The notes: generated from the sequence alone by a model not told the origin. Counted from the first letter of the stretch, positions 9,450 through 18,045 are shown. The stretch: DNA of 64,000 nucleotides from Bacillota bacterium (GCA_023400985.1 JAEXEN010000036.1:17341-81340); one strand, 5' to 3'. A program made the numbers and translations.

Positions 9450-9465
9450 AAAATCTCCGTCTCCG

Positions 9466-10926
9466 TCAGTCGAGCGCTTTTTCGATGTCCTTCAAAATAT
9501 GTTTGTAGCAGCGCACCGCGGCGTAAAGCGCGGAAGCGTGGATGTTTTCGTTTGCCGCGTGTACGGAGGAAAACTGCTGCTGCGTCATGCGGATGGGGGA
9601 AAAGCGGATACAGTTTTCGGATAGGACCTCGTAGTTGCGCGCGTCGGTGCCGCCCGTCATCACAAAGGGCGCCGCACCCGCGTCGGGAAAATCTTCCCGC
9701 GCACAATTCTCAATATACTTGTACATCTTTCCCTCAATATCCACGAGCGCGGAGGCGTCGTGCTCGGATTGGACCTCGAGCGTCAAGCCGTGCTTTTGGG
9801 CGATTTTTTCAAGCGCCTTGAGAGAAGCCTCCAAATTCTGGTGGTGCGACAAGCGGAGGTTCATAAGAACCGTGGCCTTCGAAGGCAAAACATTGGGCGC
9901 ATCGGAGCCCTTCGCCATGGTGAACGCGCAGGTTGTGGAAAGCAAAGCCCCTGCGGCGGAGGAAACGGCGGGCATAAATGCGAGCGCGAGGGGCTTGAAG
10001 AGCCATAGGTTGCCGAGCAAAAAGCGCATGGGGAAATGCATGGAGGGCGCGACCGCTTCGAGCATGGCGTGCACCTCGCGGCTCATTTCGCGGCGGAAGG
10101 GGAAACGGCGCTCAACCTCCGCCATAAAGCGGCCGAGCCGTACGAGCGGCGTGTTGCGCGGCGGCATGCTCGAATGCCCGCCCGCAGCCTTGGCGGTCAC
10201 AAGCACATCCGCGTAGCCCTTTTCGGTGATACCGATCATAGAGTAGGGCCTGTCCACACCTGCCATGGGTTCCTCGAGCACCGCGCCGCCCTCGTCGAGC
10301 ACGAGCGCGAAACGGACGTTCTTTTCCCGCAAGTACTGTACGATGCGCTTTGCTCCGTTCCCTTGCGTTTCCTCGTCCACGGCGGTGGTCAGATAAAGGT
10401 CGCGGGGCGGTTCATAACCTTCCTTAAGAAGCTCCTCCACGGCCTGAAATTCCGAAAAGACGGTGCATTTGCAGTCGAGCGCGCCGCGCCCGTAGAGCAC
10501 GCCGCCCTCGATGATACCCGCAAACGGCGGGTGTTTCCATTCCCCCGCGGCGGGCACAACGTCCTGATGCCCCATCAACAGCACCCCGTCCTTTTCGGGA
10601 TGTGCGCTTTTGAGACGGTAAACAAGGTTGCCGTCAAGCTCCGCGCGCTCCATTTTTTCGTGCACGAGCGGAAAAAGCGTTTCGAGGGTTTTATGAAGCT
10701 CGTGAAATGACGCAAGCGCTTCGTCCGATGAATCTTTTGCCGAAGGGGTGGGGATCTTAATCATTTCGGCAAGGCGCCGCGCGTAATCAAGCGCGGCGTT
10801 TTCGTCTTCCTCGGGCCGCGGGGCGGGAGGAGCGGCTTTGATGCGCGCCGCGCGTACGGCGGCGACGGCAAGAAGGAGCAATAAAACACCCAAAAGGTAT
10901 AACAATACGATCCCGACGGTTCCCAT
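9466..10926 (-). CDS. M20 family metallopeptidase (PM20D1/CPG2-like) with N-terminal membrane anchor
   Basis: 486 residues from the ATG at 10926, which follows a GGGGGG purine tract at good spacing; an upstream in-frame ATG at 10971 has none. A hydrophobic helix (residues 3-25) anchors or exports the protein. The di-zinc hydrolase motifs are LLMGHQDVVPA (metal His and Asp), GRGALDCK, and DEETQGNGA with the catalytic Glu pair; MTGGTDARNYE near the C-terminus fits the N-acyl amino acid/carboxypeptidase branch. It probably cleaves a peptide or N-acyl amino acid. First gene of the row with aroDE and malQ. Confidence 0.9.
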   Translation of the reverse strand: MGTVGIVLLYLLGVLLLLLAVAAVRAARIKAAPPAPRPEEDENAALDYARRLAEMIKIPTPSAKDSSDEALASFHELHKTLETLFPLVHEKMERAELDGNLVYRLKSAHPEKDGVLLMGHQDVVPAAGEWKHPPFAGIIEGGVLYGRGALDCKCTVFSEFQAVEELLKEGYEPPRDLYLTTAVDEETQGNGAKRIVQYLREKNVRFALVLDEGGAVLEEPMAGVDRPYSMIGITEKGYADVLVTAKAAGGHSSMPPRNTPLVRLGRFMAEVERRFPFRREMSREVHAMLEAVAPSMHFPMRFLLGNLWLFKPLALAFMPAVSSAAGALLSTTCAFTMAKGSDAPNVLPSKATVLMNLRLSHHQNLEASLKALEKIAQKHGLTLEVQSEHDASALVDIEGKMYKYIENCAREDFPDAGAAPFVMTGGTDARNYEVLSENCIRFSPIRMTQQQFSSVHAANENIHASALYAAVRCYKHILKDIEKALD

Positions 10927-11091
10927 ACCTGACCCCCCTAATCTTTCGCGTATTTTGCCGGAAATACGCATAAATCCATATTCTACATGATATTGCGCCG
11001 CCGCGCCGCTGTCAACAAACGCTGCCGTACGGATGTGGCGCGCGCTTTATCTGTGCCGTTGCGCATAGGCTCCATGCAGGAGATTCTTCGC

Positions 11092-11210
11092 CTGCGACGC
11101 CCGCAGGCTAGTGCCTGAAGGCGTCTCCCGCCTGAGGGCCGGGCTCAGAATGACAGTGCTTTCGGGCGCGCTCTCGTTTTTACTGTCATTCTGAGCGCAA
11201 GCGAAGAATC
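11092..11210. repeat. REP-like inverted repeat (GATTCTTCGC ... CTCAGAATGACAGT)
   Basis: Two nested perfect arms face each other: GATTCTTCGC at 11092-11101 with GCGAAGAATC at 11201-11210, and CTCAGAATGACAGT at 11144-11157 with ACTGTCATTCTGAG at 11182-11195. A single-arm copy, including the flanking CCATGCAGG, occurs at 35836-35872. This is a dispersed palindromic repeat family, not a terminator. Confidence 0.75.
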
Positions 11211-11279
11211 CCTTTCGAGCTATAGCTTAAATGGAGGACGTTGATGCTATCCGCCTTTTACAACATCCGTACCATCACA

Positions 11280-11308
11280 AAAGGAGCCCGATATTTGGGC
11301 TCCTTTTC
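11280..11308 (-). terminator. Hairpin, likely terminator for the hydratase gene
   Basis: A perfect 11-bp stem, AAAAGGAGCCC/GGGCTCCTTTT, with a 7-base loop, 174 bases beyond the hydratase stop. The T run lies inside the stem on either strand, so it may act in both directions. Confidence 0.55.
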
Positions 11309-11481
11309 GCGAAAAGCATAGGCTCTCTATTTTTATAAAGTTCTTTTGATTCTTGCCCGCAGTTCGCAATAGTCGTTCCGCTCCTTGGGTCGCGTTACTC
11401 CTTTGCTCACTGGGCTTCCGCCTCGCTTCTTCTGCCACTTTCAGCGCTCGGCTCCGCTCTTTCAAGAAAAGTAACGTCCCC

Positions 11482-13731
11482 CTACTTCCCCATCCGTGCG
11501 GCATAGTAGTTCATCAGGCAGCCGTCGAGCAGGATCTGGCGCTCGTCGGGCGTGAGGCCTTTGATGTGGAGCATGATATCGCTTACCTTGCCGGCTTTGG
11601 TCACGACCTTGGCGGGGATGTTTTCGATGCCATCCTGCACGGCTTTGCGGATGCCGGGCACGAATACCATATCGCCCGGTTCGTAGTCAAACGGCGTGCC
11701 GGCGTCGAGTGTGAAGGGGAGGATGCCCCAGTTGATGCAGTTGCTGCGGTAGCGCTTGGTGGCGTACTCGTAGCAGATGTTGGCGAGGCCGCCGAGCACA
11801 CGCTGGCTAGAGGCAGCCTGTTCGCGGGCGCTGCCGTCGCCGGGTTTCATAGCGAAAAGGCAGGAGCCGATGCCCGTAAATTTCACAAGCTCTTGGGCGT
11901 TGCCGACGAAGCTGAGCGCATCGAGCACATTCCTTGCGGCGTTGCCGTCGCGGCGGCCTTGCTCGAGTTCAGCGATCTCCTTGGAGCGGCCTACGTATTC
12001 GGGCACGCGGCGGGAAAGGGTGAACTGCGCGAGCTTAATGGGGTTGGAACGGTAGGACGAGGTCTCGCCCGAGGGGATGAGCTCGTCTGTGGTGGTAACC
12101 GCGTCGCGGATGACGGCGGCGAGGGGAAGGAGCACGTTTTCGGTGAGCGGGTACATCTTGGGCCAGTCGGCAATGTTGGGGCCGAATTTCAGCTCCACGG
12201 CGGGGTCCGCCTTCTTGTAGCCGTTGTAAACGCGCTTTTCGTAGATGCTGCCGTCGAAATGGTATTCGACGTCGGGAATATCATAATCAATCTCCGTCGC
12301 GGCGGTGATGACGCCGCCGTTTTTCGCGGTGGCCGCGATGGAGCGCGCATCCATGAGCGCCACGGCGGCAACCTGTCCGTCGCCGGGCTTGGAGCCCTCG
12401 CGGTTGGGGAAGTTGCGGGTGGTGTGGCGGATGGAAAGGCCCTGGTTCGCGGGCACGTCGCCCGCGCCGAAGCAGGGACCGCAGAAGCTGGGTTTCATGA
12501 TGGCGCCCGCCTTGAGGAGCTTCTGGGAAGCGCCCACGCGGGTGAGGTCGAGGCTCACGGGGACGCTCGTCGGGTAAACGGAAAGGCTGAAGTAGCCGTT
12601 GCCGATATCGCCGCCGTCCAAAATTTCCGCGGCTTCCACGATGTTGTCGAACAGTCCGCCCGCGCAGCCGGCGATGATGCCCTGCTCCGCGTGTACGTTG
12701 CCCTGTTCGTCGATCTTGGATACGAGATCGAGCTTCGCTTTGCCGCCGAGCTGCTTTGCGGCGCCCTCTTCCACCTTCTTGAGGATCTCCTTGGCGTTTG
12801 CCTTGAACTCGCGGATGGTGTAGGCGTTGCTCGGGTGGAAGGGGAGCGCTATCATCGGCTCGACCTTGTCGAGCTCTATGGTGATCATACCGTCGTAGTA
12901 CGCGCCGTCTTTGGGAGCGAGTTTCTTGTACGCATCCTTGCGGGCGTGTATCTCATAGAAGCGCTCCACTTTCTCGTCGGTCTCCCAGATGGAGCTTAAG
13001 CAGGTGGTTTCGGTGGTCATCACGTCGATGCCGTTTCTGAATTCCACGGGCAGGCTGTGTACGCCGGGGCCCGCGAATTCCATGACCTTGTTGTTGACAA
13101 AGCCGTTTTCGAACGTGGCCTTGACGAGCGCGATGGCGACGTCATGCGGGCCTACGCCGCGCCTGGGCTTGCCGGTGAGGTAAACGAGCACCACCTCGGG
13201 AACGTTGATATCGTAGGTATTGTTGAGAAGCTGCTTGGCGAGCTCGGGGCCGCCCTCGCCCACGCCCATGGTGCCGAGTGCCCCGTAGCGGGTATGGCTG
13301 TCGGAGCCTAAGATCATGGCGCCGCACCTTGCGAGCGCCTCACGCGCATAGGAATGGATAACGCTTTGGTTTGCGGGCACGTAGATGCCGCCGTAACGCT
13401 TGGCCGCGGAGAGGCCGAATACGTGATCGTCCTCGTTGATGGTGCCGCCCACCGCGCAAAGGCTGTTGTGGCAGTTGGTCATGGCGTAGGGCATGGGGAA
13501 TTCCTTCATGCCGCTCGCGCGCGCGGTCTGGATGATGCCCACGTAGGTAATATCGTGGGAAGCGAGGCTGTCGAAGCGTATTTTGAGCTTTTTCGGATCG
13601 TTCGACTTGTTGTGCGCGCGGAGGATGGAATAGGCCATCGTGCGCTCGCGGCCCTCGTCGGGCGAAAGGTTATAATTTTCCTGCGGGACACCGTTTACAA
13701 GATAAACGCCGTGGTTCTTCAGGGTTATCAT
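11482..13731 (-). CDS. Aconitase-family hydratase (YbhJ-like)
   Basis: 749 residues, close to the 750 or so of E. coli YbhJ, a member of the aconitase superfamily with no settled substrate. Aconitase landmarks are present: ILGSDSHTRYGALGTMGVGEGG, a Cys in IAGCAGGLFDN, the paired cysteines FCGPCFGAG for the [4Fe-4S] cluster, and a C-terminal swivel-type domain. Such enzymes dehydrate and rehydrate hydroxy-acids. AGAGGT stands upstream of the ATG. It is monocistronic: no citrate synthase, isocitrate dehydrogenase or leu genes lie nearby, so a role in the TCA cycle or leucine synthesis is not supported by context. Confidence 0.85.
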   Translation of the reverse strand: MITLKNHGVYLVNGVPQENYNLSPDEGRERTMAYSILRAHNKSNDPKKLKIRFDSLASHDITYVGIIQTARASGMKEFPMPYAMTNCHNSLCAVGGTINEDDHVFGLSAAKRYGGIYVPANQSVIHSYAREALARCGAMILGSDSHTRYGALGTMGVGEGGPELAKQLLNNTYDINVPEVVLVYLTGKPRRGVGPHDVAIALVKATFENGFVNNKVMEFAGPGVHSLPVEFRNGIDVMTTETTCLSSIWETDEKVERFYEIHARKDAYKKLAPKDGAYYDGMITIELDKVEPMIALPFHPSNAYTIREFKANAKEILKKVEEGAAKQLGGKAKLDLVSKIDEQGNVHAEQGIIAGCAGGLFDNIVEAAEILDGGDIGNGYFSLSVYPTSVPVSLDLTRVGASQKLLKAGAIMKPSFCGPCFGAGDVPANQGLSIRHTTRNFPNREGSKPGDGQVAAVALMDARSIAATAKNGGVITAATEIDYDIPDVEYHFDGSIYEKRVYNGYKKADPAVELKFGPNIADWPKMYPLTENVLLPLAAVIRDAVTTTDELIPSGETSSYRSNPIKLAQFTLSRRVPEYVGRSKEIAELEQGRRDGNAARNVLDALSFVGNAQELVKFTGIGSCLFAMKPGDGSAREQAASSQRVLGGLANICYEYATKRYRSNCINWGILPFTLDAGTPFDYEPGDMVFVPGIRKAVQDGIENIPAKVVTKAGKVSDIMLHIKGLTPDERQILLDGCLMNYYAARMGK

Positions 13732-13902
13732 GCTGCACCTCTTACTGCTTGATATTGGGGATCGGCGAAAGAAAAGCTGTCTGCGGATTCATCTTAAACC
13801 AAAGCACGCGCGGTTGCAAGGAAGGCAAAGGAAGAATACCTGTATACATCAATTTTGTATAAAAACCGGTACGGAAACCGCAGGGAAATGCCGATAAATA
13901 AG

Positions 13903-13922
13903 ATAAGGGGTTAATTTCCCTT
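13903..13922. repeat. Degenerate hairpin of the TAAGGTAAGGG family
   Basis: TAAGGG and CCCTTA face each other 46 bases before the first hemerythrin start. It is a weaker relative of the hairpins at 32695-32724 and 46681-46722, which also stand just upstream of a start codon. Confidence 0.4.
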
Positions 13923-13967
13923 ACCCAAAAGCAAACACCGTTTATATTTTTTATAGGAGGAACGCTT

Positions 13968-14369
13968 ATGCCTTGGAATCCCATACTATCAATCGGCGTG
14001 GAGAAGATCGACAAACAGCACGAGGCGCTGTTTCAAAAAGCCGAAGCGCTTTTTGAGGCCGGAAAAAACGGAAAATCGAAGGAGTACATCGGCGAGCTTT
14101 TAAGTTTTCTGGGCGAATATACGGTGACCCACTTCAGGGATGAGGAAGCGTATATGGCCGCGATCGGCTACCCGGGGCTTGCGGAGCAAAAACAGCAACA
14201 CAAGGGCTTTATAGACCACTTCACAGCGCTCAAGGGGGAGTATGAAAGAAGCGGCGGAAAAATCCTCCTTATCTTAAACGCGAACAAATTCATCATCGAC
14301 TGGCTTACGCAGCATATCTCCGTGGAGGACAAGAAAATAGGGGAATTCGCGAAACAAGCGGGAAAATAG
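13968..14369 (+). CDS. Bacteriohemerythrin, copy 1
   Basis: 133 residues, a single four-helix hemerythrin domain that binds O2 at a non-heme di-iron site in the cytoplasm. Visible ligands are His18 (DKQH), His55 and Glu59 (HFRDEE), His78, His116 and Asp121. At the position of the usual first His of the HxxxH pair this protein has Gln74 (EQKQQH). AGGAGG precedes the ATG. It is followed 40 bases later by a paralogue of identical length, so the two are probably cotranscribed. Possible roles are O2 storage or detoxification in an anaerobe. Confidence 0.92.
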   Translation: MPWNPILSIGVEKIDKQHEALFQKAEALFEAGKNGKSKEYIGELLSFLGEYTVTHFRDEEAYMAAIGYPGLAEQKQQHKGFIDHFTALKGEYERSGGKILLILNANKFIIDWLTQHISVEDKKIGEFAKQAGK

Positions 14370-14409
14370 CGCTTTCACCTTAAACCAAAAATAGAAGGAG
14401 GTAATTTTC

Positions 14410-14811
14410 ATGCCATGGAATCCTTCGCTTGCGATCGGCGTAGACGCGATCGACAAGCAGCACATGACCTGGTTCGACAAGGCCGACCAGCTTTTCGAGG
14501 CCGGAAGGAACCACAAATCCGCCGAGTTCGTGGGTGAGATGCTGGATTTTTTGGACGACTACACCAAAAAGCATTTCCACGATGAGGAAACGTACATGCT
14601 TTCCATCAACTACCCGGGGTATGCAAACCAGAAGGCGCAGCACACAGCGTTTTTGGAGAACCTCAAAAAGCTCAAGGCGGACTACGCGCAGTCCGGCGGG
14701 AACATCCTTGTGGTACTCAATGCCAACCAGCTCGTGGTAGACTGGCTCATCAAGCATATCTCCACCACGGACAGGCAGCTCGGAGACTATGCAAAGAGCA
14801 TAGGGAAGTAG
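14410..14811 (+). CDS. Bacteriohemerythrin, copy 2 (tandem paralogue)
   Basis: 133 residues, aligning with copy 1 without gaps and sharing the MPWNP start. Ligand positions are His18, His55, Glu59, His78, His116 and Asp121, again with Gln74 (NQKAQH) where the canonical domain has His. Both copies therefore keep the same substitution, which argues that it is functional. AAGGAGG lies 8 bases before the ATG. A terminator-like hairpin follows. Confidence 0.92.
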   Translation: MPWNPSLAIGVDAIDKQHMTWFDKADQLFEAGRNHKSAEFVGEMLDFLDDYTKKHFHDEETYMLSINYPGYANQKAQHTAFLENLKKLKADYAQSGGNILVVLNANQLVVDWLIKHISTTDRQLGDYAKSIGK

Positions 14812-14821
14812 CGGTTTCAAT

Positions 14822-14852
14822 AAAAAGCACGGGCGTATGCCTGCGTTTTTAT
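14822..14852 (+). terminator. Terminator after the hemerythrin pair
   Basis: AAAAGCACGGGC, loop GTAT and GCCTGCGTTTTT form an imperfect GC-rich stem ending in a T run, 11 bases after the stop of copy 2. Confidence 0.6.
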
Positions 14853-14939
14853 TTCGCAACCTGCGGTATACAAAAAAGAAAAAGCAAGGGCATGGTATGC
14901 GCCTTATCGCCGTGGTATGCTGTTTCTGAGGTGAACGGC

Positions 14940-15617
14940 ATGGATTTTCAGGAAAAGCTGCAATATTTCAGAAAGCAAAAAGGCCTTTCGCAGGAGGTGC
15001 TCGGGGAAAAGCTAGGCGTCTCGCGGCAGGCGGTGGCGAAGTGGGAAACCGGCGTTGCGCTGCCGGATATAAATAACCTCGTGGCGCTGAGCAGCCTTCT
15101 AAGCATAACGCTCGACAGGCTTTTGAAGGACGATGAAAACGAGTGCCATATAGAGGCCGGTAAGAACGGCTCGTCCTCGTCGGAGCGTCTGAAGGAATTT
15201 TTGTGCGAGGCAAAGAAGCGCACCTATGCGGCGAGCGGTCCGCAAAACGCGCCCTCGCGCCCCAATTCGCACGATTTTTTGTATGAGCGCGGCGAATTTA
15301 TCTATATAGATACCTATCTCGGCGGCGAGCGTTTCGCGGGGGAGGAAGCCGTATGGGAAAACGGCGTTCCCGTCTGGGTCATGAATTACGCAGGACGCGT
15401 ACTCGAGGAGCGTTTTTCGGTTAAATTTCTGTGCGAGGCGCTGCTGCTCGTTCCGGAAGCATTCCCCTGCCGCGGCCCCGCGCTCCATAAAAACGGCGAT
15501 TACACCTACACCTGCCGCACGCAAGGCGATTTCTCGTGGTACGAGGGAATTGAAGAGATCTTCTGCCTCGATACGAAGGTATACGAATGCCGGTTCCACG
15601 GGGGAAGTCTGGTGTAG
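14940..15617 (+). CDS. XRE-type regulator with C-terminal DUF5680 domain
   Basis: 225 residues from the ATG at 14940 (GAGGTG upstream); the frame is open 16 codons earlier but without a start signal. Residues 3-65 are a Cro/CI helix-turn-helix (FRKQKGLSQEVLGEKLGVSRQAVAKWE). After a Ser-rich linker, residues 110-225 match the DUF5680 pattern (FLYERGEFIYIDTYLGGERF, then EEAVWENGVPVWVMNYAGRV). DUF5680 often follows such HTH domains and may sense a ligand or state. No obvious target gene is adjacent except the hemerythrins. Confidence 0.85.
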   Translation: MDFQEKLQYFRKQKGLSQEVLGEKLGVSRQAVAKWETGVALPDINNLVALSSLLSITLDRLLKDDENECHIEAGKNGSSSSERLKEFLCEAKKRTYAASGPQNAPSRPNSHDFLYERGEFIYIDTYLGGERFAGEEAVWENGVPVWVMNYAGRVLEERFSVKFLCEALLLVPEAFPCRGPALHKNGDYTYTCRTQGDFSWYEGIEEIFCLDTKVYECRFHGGSLV

Positions 15618-16124
15618 TTGGCCCAAAGCGGAACAATGCGGACGCGTCCCGCGCAAGCGGCATTCCACCAGCCAAGATAAAAAACGCGGCGGCATGAAAA
15701 TCATGCCGCCCTACATTTGTAATACAATCCCCTGCAAAAACACGCGGGCTACCTTTGCGGTATACACGGGGGGATGAGGCATTCCGCCTTACAACAGAAA
15801 CAATATACCCGCACCCACCCTTGCGAAACGGCCAAGCCGTTTCGCTGGGGGCCGAGGGCCGAGCCCCCGAAACTCCGGGGATCAATAAGGGGCCACGCCC
15901 CTTATTTTATTCCGGTTTCGGCGACATGCGCGCGTCCGGCAAAGCCGGAGCCCTTCGGGCCAAGGCCTGCGGCCTTGCGCGCCAAAACGGATGAAAACCG
16001 TAGGTTTTCGTTCCTCTCACGGTTTGCCGCACGGAAATGCGCAGCATTTCAGGCAAACCGTGAAAACCCGCCGCAGCGACCCTCGCGGAAATGGCGCAGC
16101 CATTTCTGCGACCGCGAAGCGGCG
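15618..16124. other. Intergenic region filled by hairpin-array repeat copy A
   Basis: This gap of about 500 bases lies between the convergent XRE gene and hpt. It contains no credible gene; almost all of 15688-16124 is composed of palindromes described separately. Confidence 0.7.
15688..15715. repeat. Short palindromic repeat of the hairpin-CCTAC family
   Basis: GGCGGCATG/CATGCCGCC form a perfect 9-bp stem with loop AAAAT, followed by CTACA. It is the upstream member of the composite array that continues at 15823. Confidence 0.7.
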
Positions 16125-16128
16125 TCAG
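15823..16128. repeat. Composite hairpin-array repeat, copy A
   Basis: At least eight short perfect hairpins in a row: GCGAAACGGC/GCCGTTTCGC (15823-15845), GGGGGC/GCCCCC (15847-15868), AATAAGGGGC/GCCCCTTATT (15884-15906), TCCGGC/GCCGGA (15935-15949), CAAGGCC/GGCCTTG (15961-15977), GAAAACC/GGTTTTC (15993-16009), an 11-bp outer stem 16018-16028/16052-16062 enclosing GAAATGC/GCATTTC, and GAAATGGC/GCCATTTC (16088-16106). It ends in GGCGTCAG, overlapping the hpt stop codon. Copies B (37692-37930) and C (34161-34387) have the same order with different, still complementary stems. Confidence 0.8.
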
Positions 16129-16682
16129 CCGCTATACACCTCCGGCTTCATCACCCCGATGTAAGGGAGGTTGCGGTAATAGTCCTCGCAGTCGAGGCCG
16201 TAGCCTACGACAAACTCGTTGGGGATCACGAAGCCCACGTAGTCGGGCCTGATATCGCACTCGCGGCGCTCGGGCTTATCGAGGAGGCACGCGATCTTTA
16301 AAGAGGCAGGCTCGCGGGAGCGCAAAAGCGTGGTCAGGTGGTTTAAGGTAAGTCCGCTGTCCATAATATCTTCCACGATCAGCACATGTCTGTTGGTGAT
16401 GCTCGTATCGATATCCTTGGAGATGCGCACGATGCCGGAGGTTTTGGAGCTGTTGCCGTAGCTCGAGATGGACATGAAGTCCATTTCGAGGTGACAGGTC
16501 ATCTGGCGGCTCAGGTCGGAGAAGAAATGCACCGCGCCCTTGAGGATGCAGATGAGGATCACGTTTTTGCCCTCGTAATCTTCACTCAGCTGCTTCCCGA
16601 GCTCCGCGATGCGCGTCCTCAACTGTTCCTCGCTTAAAAGCGTGTACTTGATGTCGTTGTTCATGTTGGTCTTTTCAGCCAT
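16125..16682 (-). CDS. hpt: Hypoxanthine(-guanine) phosphoribosyltransferase
   Basis: 185 residues, normal length. The PRPP-binding loop is seen as VLIVEDIMDSGLTL and the flexible-loop segment as MSISSYGNSS. The enzyme salvages hypoxanthine and guanine to IMP and GMP in the cytoplasm. Its ATG overlaps the tilS stop (ATGGCTGA), the conserved tilS-hpt arrangement of Firmicutes; ftsH, the usual third gene, is absent. The 3' end merges with hairpin-array copy A, so the mRNA would carry that structure as its 3' UTR. Confidence 0.95.
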   Translation of the reverse strand: MAEKTNMNNDIKYTLLSEEQLRTRIAELGKQLSEDYEGKNVILICILKGAVHFFSDLSRQMTCHLEMDFMSISSYGNSSKTSGIVRISKDIDTSITNRHVLIVEDIMDSGLTLNHLTTLLRSREPASLKIACLLDKPERRECDIRPDYVGFVIPNEFVVGYGLDCEDYYRNLPYIGVMKPEVYSG

Positions 16683-18045
16683 TACTACCTCCGGTTTTGC
16701 CGTAAATTTTTATATCGAGGAACTTTATGCGCAACGTCTTTTTGGTGCTTTCGTCCACCTTCACGGTTTCCGATATCGCGTGTCCGGGCACGAACAGCAC
16801 CTCGTCGGAGCAGATGAGCGGCAGGTTGCGCTTGTCGCGCGGGACTTTTTTATCGATAAAATACTGCTTGAGCTTGCGCCTGCCGGGCGAGTTGACGGGG
16901 TAGAAGCGGTCGCCGTCCTTCCGGGTGCGCACGGTGAGGGCGACGGGGTCGAGCTTATTTAAGTCCATGCAGGCGACGGAAGCGTCCTTCAAAAAGCCGC
17001 CGCCGTCCACAATCTCCGAAACGAAGGTGCCGAGGGGCGTCACGGTCTCGCCGGGAACGTTGAGCTTCGCGGAAAATTCCGGCAGCTCCTCCGTAACGCC
17101 GAACTGGATAAGGTCGTAGCTTGTCCACGCTTCCACAAAAGGAAGGTGGAGCCGCGCGCCCGTGCGCGCCTTCAAAAAGGCGATCACCTTTTCCACATGT
17201 ACGCGCTCGATATCCGCCTCCGCTCCGGCGTCCTTCAGGGCGATGCGTATCGCGCGGGTGAGGATGGGAAGGGGGAGCTTAGCTAGCGCGCGCCTGTCAT
17301 AACCGCCGTCGCGCCTGCATTCCTTGAGCTCTTGTTCCGCTTGGGCCAAAAGATATTGCTCATCCCTTAAAAGGAGCTCCGCCATGGAACAAAGCGTGGG
17401 CACGATGGCGGGGTTGATATGCCTTTCGATATAGGGAAGGATGTCGAGGCGTATGCGGTTTCGCGTGCCCTCCGGCTCGAGGTTGGTCTCGTCGATGCAG
17501 TAGGCCAGGCCCTCGCGGGAAAGGTAGTCTTCGATCTCTTCGCGGCGGACGAACAAAAGCGGGCGAATGATCCTGCCGCGCTTGGGCTGCATGCCCGTGA
17601 GGCCCGATAATCCGCTTCCGCGCGTCATGTGCAGGAGCACGCTTTCGGCCTGGTCGTCCATATGGTGCGCGACGGCGATCAGATCGGCGTTGAAATTTGT
17701 ACGCGCACGCTCCAAAAAAGCATAGCGCTCTTCGCGGCCGGCCTGTTCGAGCGTGAGCTTTTGCTTTTTGGCGAGCGCGGGGATGTTGAGGCGTTCGCAG
17801 TAGAGCGGCACGCCGTAAAACTCGCAAAGGTCGCGCACGAACTGTTCGTCGTGCTCGGCGCCTTGGCCGCGTATGCCGTGGTTTAAATGCGCGGCGCAAA
17901 CCTTGAATTCCATCTGCGGGGCAAGCGAAAGAAGCGCGTACAAAAGCGCCACGGAATCCGCACCGCCGCTCACGCCGCACACCACCGTTTGGCCGCGTCC
18001 GATAAGTCCGTAAGTATGAATTGCTTCCGCCGCTTTACTCTGCAT
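16675..18045 (-). CDS. tilS: tRNA(Ile)-lysidine synthetase
   Basis: 456 residues. The PP-loop ATP-pyrophosphatase motif SGGADSVALL is at residues 26-35, followed by HLNHGIRG and HHMDDQAES typical of TilS, and a C-terminal TilS domain (TRKDGDRFYP, then KLKQYFIDKKVPRDKRNLP). The enzyme attaches lysine to C34 of tRNA-Ile(CAU), converting its reading from AUG to AUA. GGAGGG stands upstream of the ATG. Translationally coupled to hpt; divergent from ychF. Confidence 0.96.
   Translation of the reverse strand: MQSKAAEAIHTYGLIGRGQTVVCGVSGGADSVALLYALLSLAPQMEFKVCAAHLNHGIRGQGAEHDEQFVRDLCEFYGVPLYCERLNIPALAKKQKLTLEQAGREERYAFLERARTNFNADLIAVAHHMDDQAESVLLHMTRGSGLSGLTGMQPKRGRIIRPLLFVRREEIEDYLSREGLAYCIDETNLEPEGTRNRIRLDILPYIERHINPAIVPTLCSMAELLLRDEQYLLAQAEQELKECRRDGGYDRRALAKLPLPILTRAIRIALKDAGAEADIERVHVEKVIAFLKARTGARLHLPFVEAWTSYDLIQFGVTEELPEFSAKLNVPGETVTPLGTFVSEIVDGGGFLKDASVACMDLNKLDPVALTVRTRKDGDRFYPVNSPGRRKLKQYFIDKKVPRDKRNLPLICSDEVLFVPGHAISETVKVDESTKKTLRIKFLDIKIYGKTGGSNG

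Larger units (their letters stand above)
10972..11481. other. Intergenic region with inverted repeats; no gene seen
   Basis: This 510-base gap holds the long inverted repeat at 11092-11210 and a terminator hairpin at 11280-11308. A minus-strand frame across 11247-11504 has low complexity (KERSRALKVAEEARRK, then KPSEQRSNATQG) and overlaps the hydratase stop, so I read it as repeat DNA, not a gene. Confidence 0.6.

Noticed and set aside
11247..11504. Minus-strand frame of 85 codons after the hydratase
   Set aside because: Overlaps the hydratase stop, is low in complexity and covers a hairpin; probably repeat DNA.
11353..12999. 548-codon open frame on the plus strand, antisense to the hydratase
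   Set aside because: Its product is Val/Gly/Ala/His/Arg-rich without a domain, it has no ribosome-binding site, and it lies wholly within a well-supported gene; it is a shadow caused by the codon bias of the other strand.
15823..16128. CRISPR array in the hairpin-rich region
   Set aside because: The units are not identical repeats with regular spacers, and no cas genes lie nearby; they are distinct hairpins.
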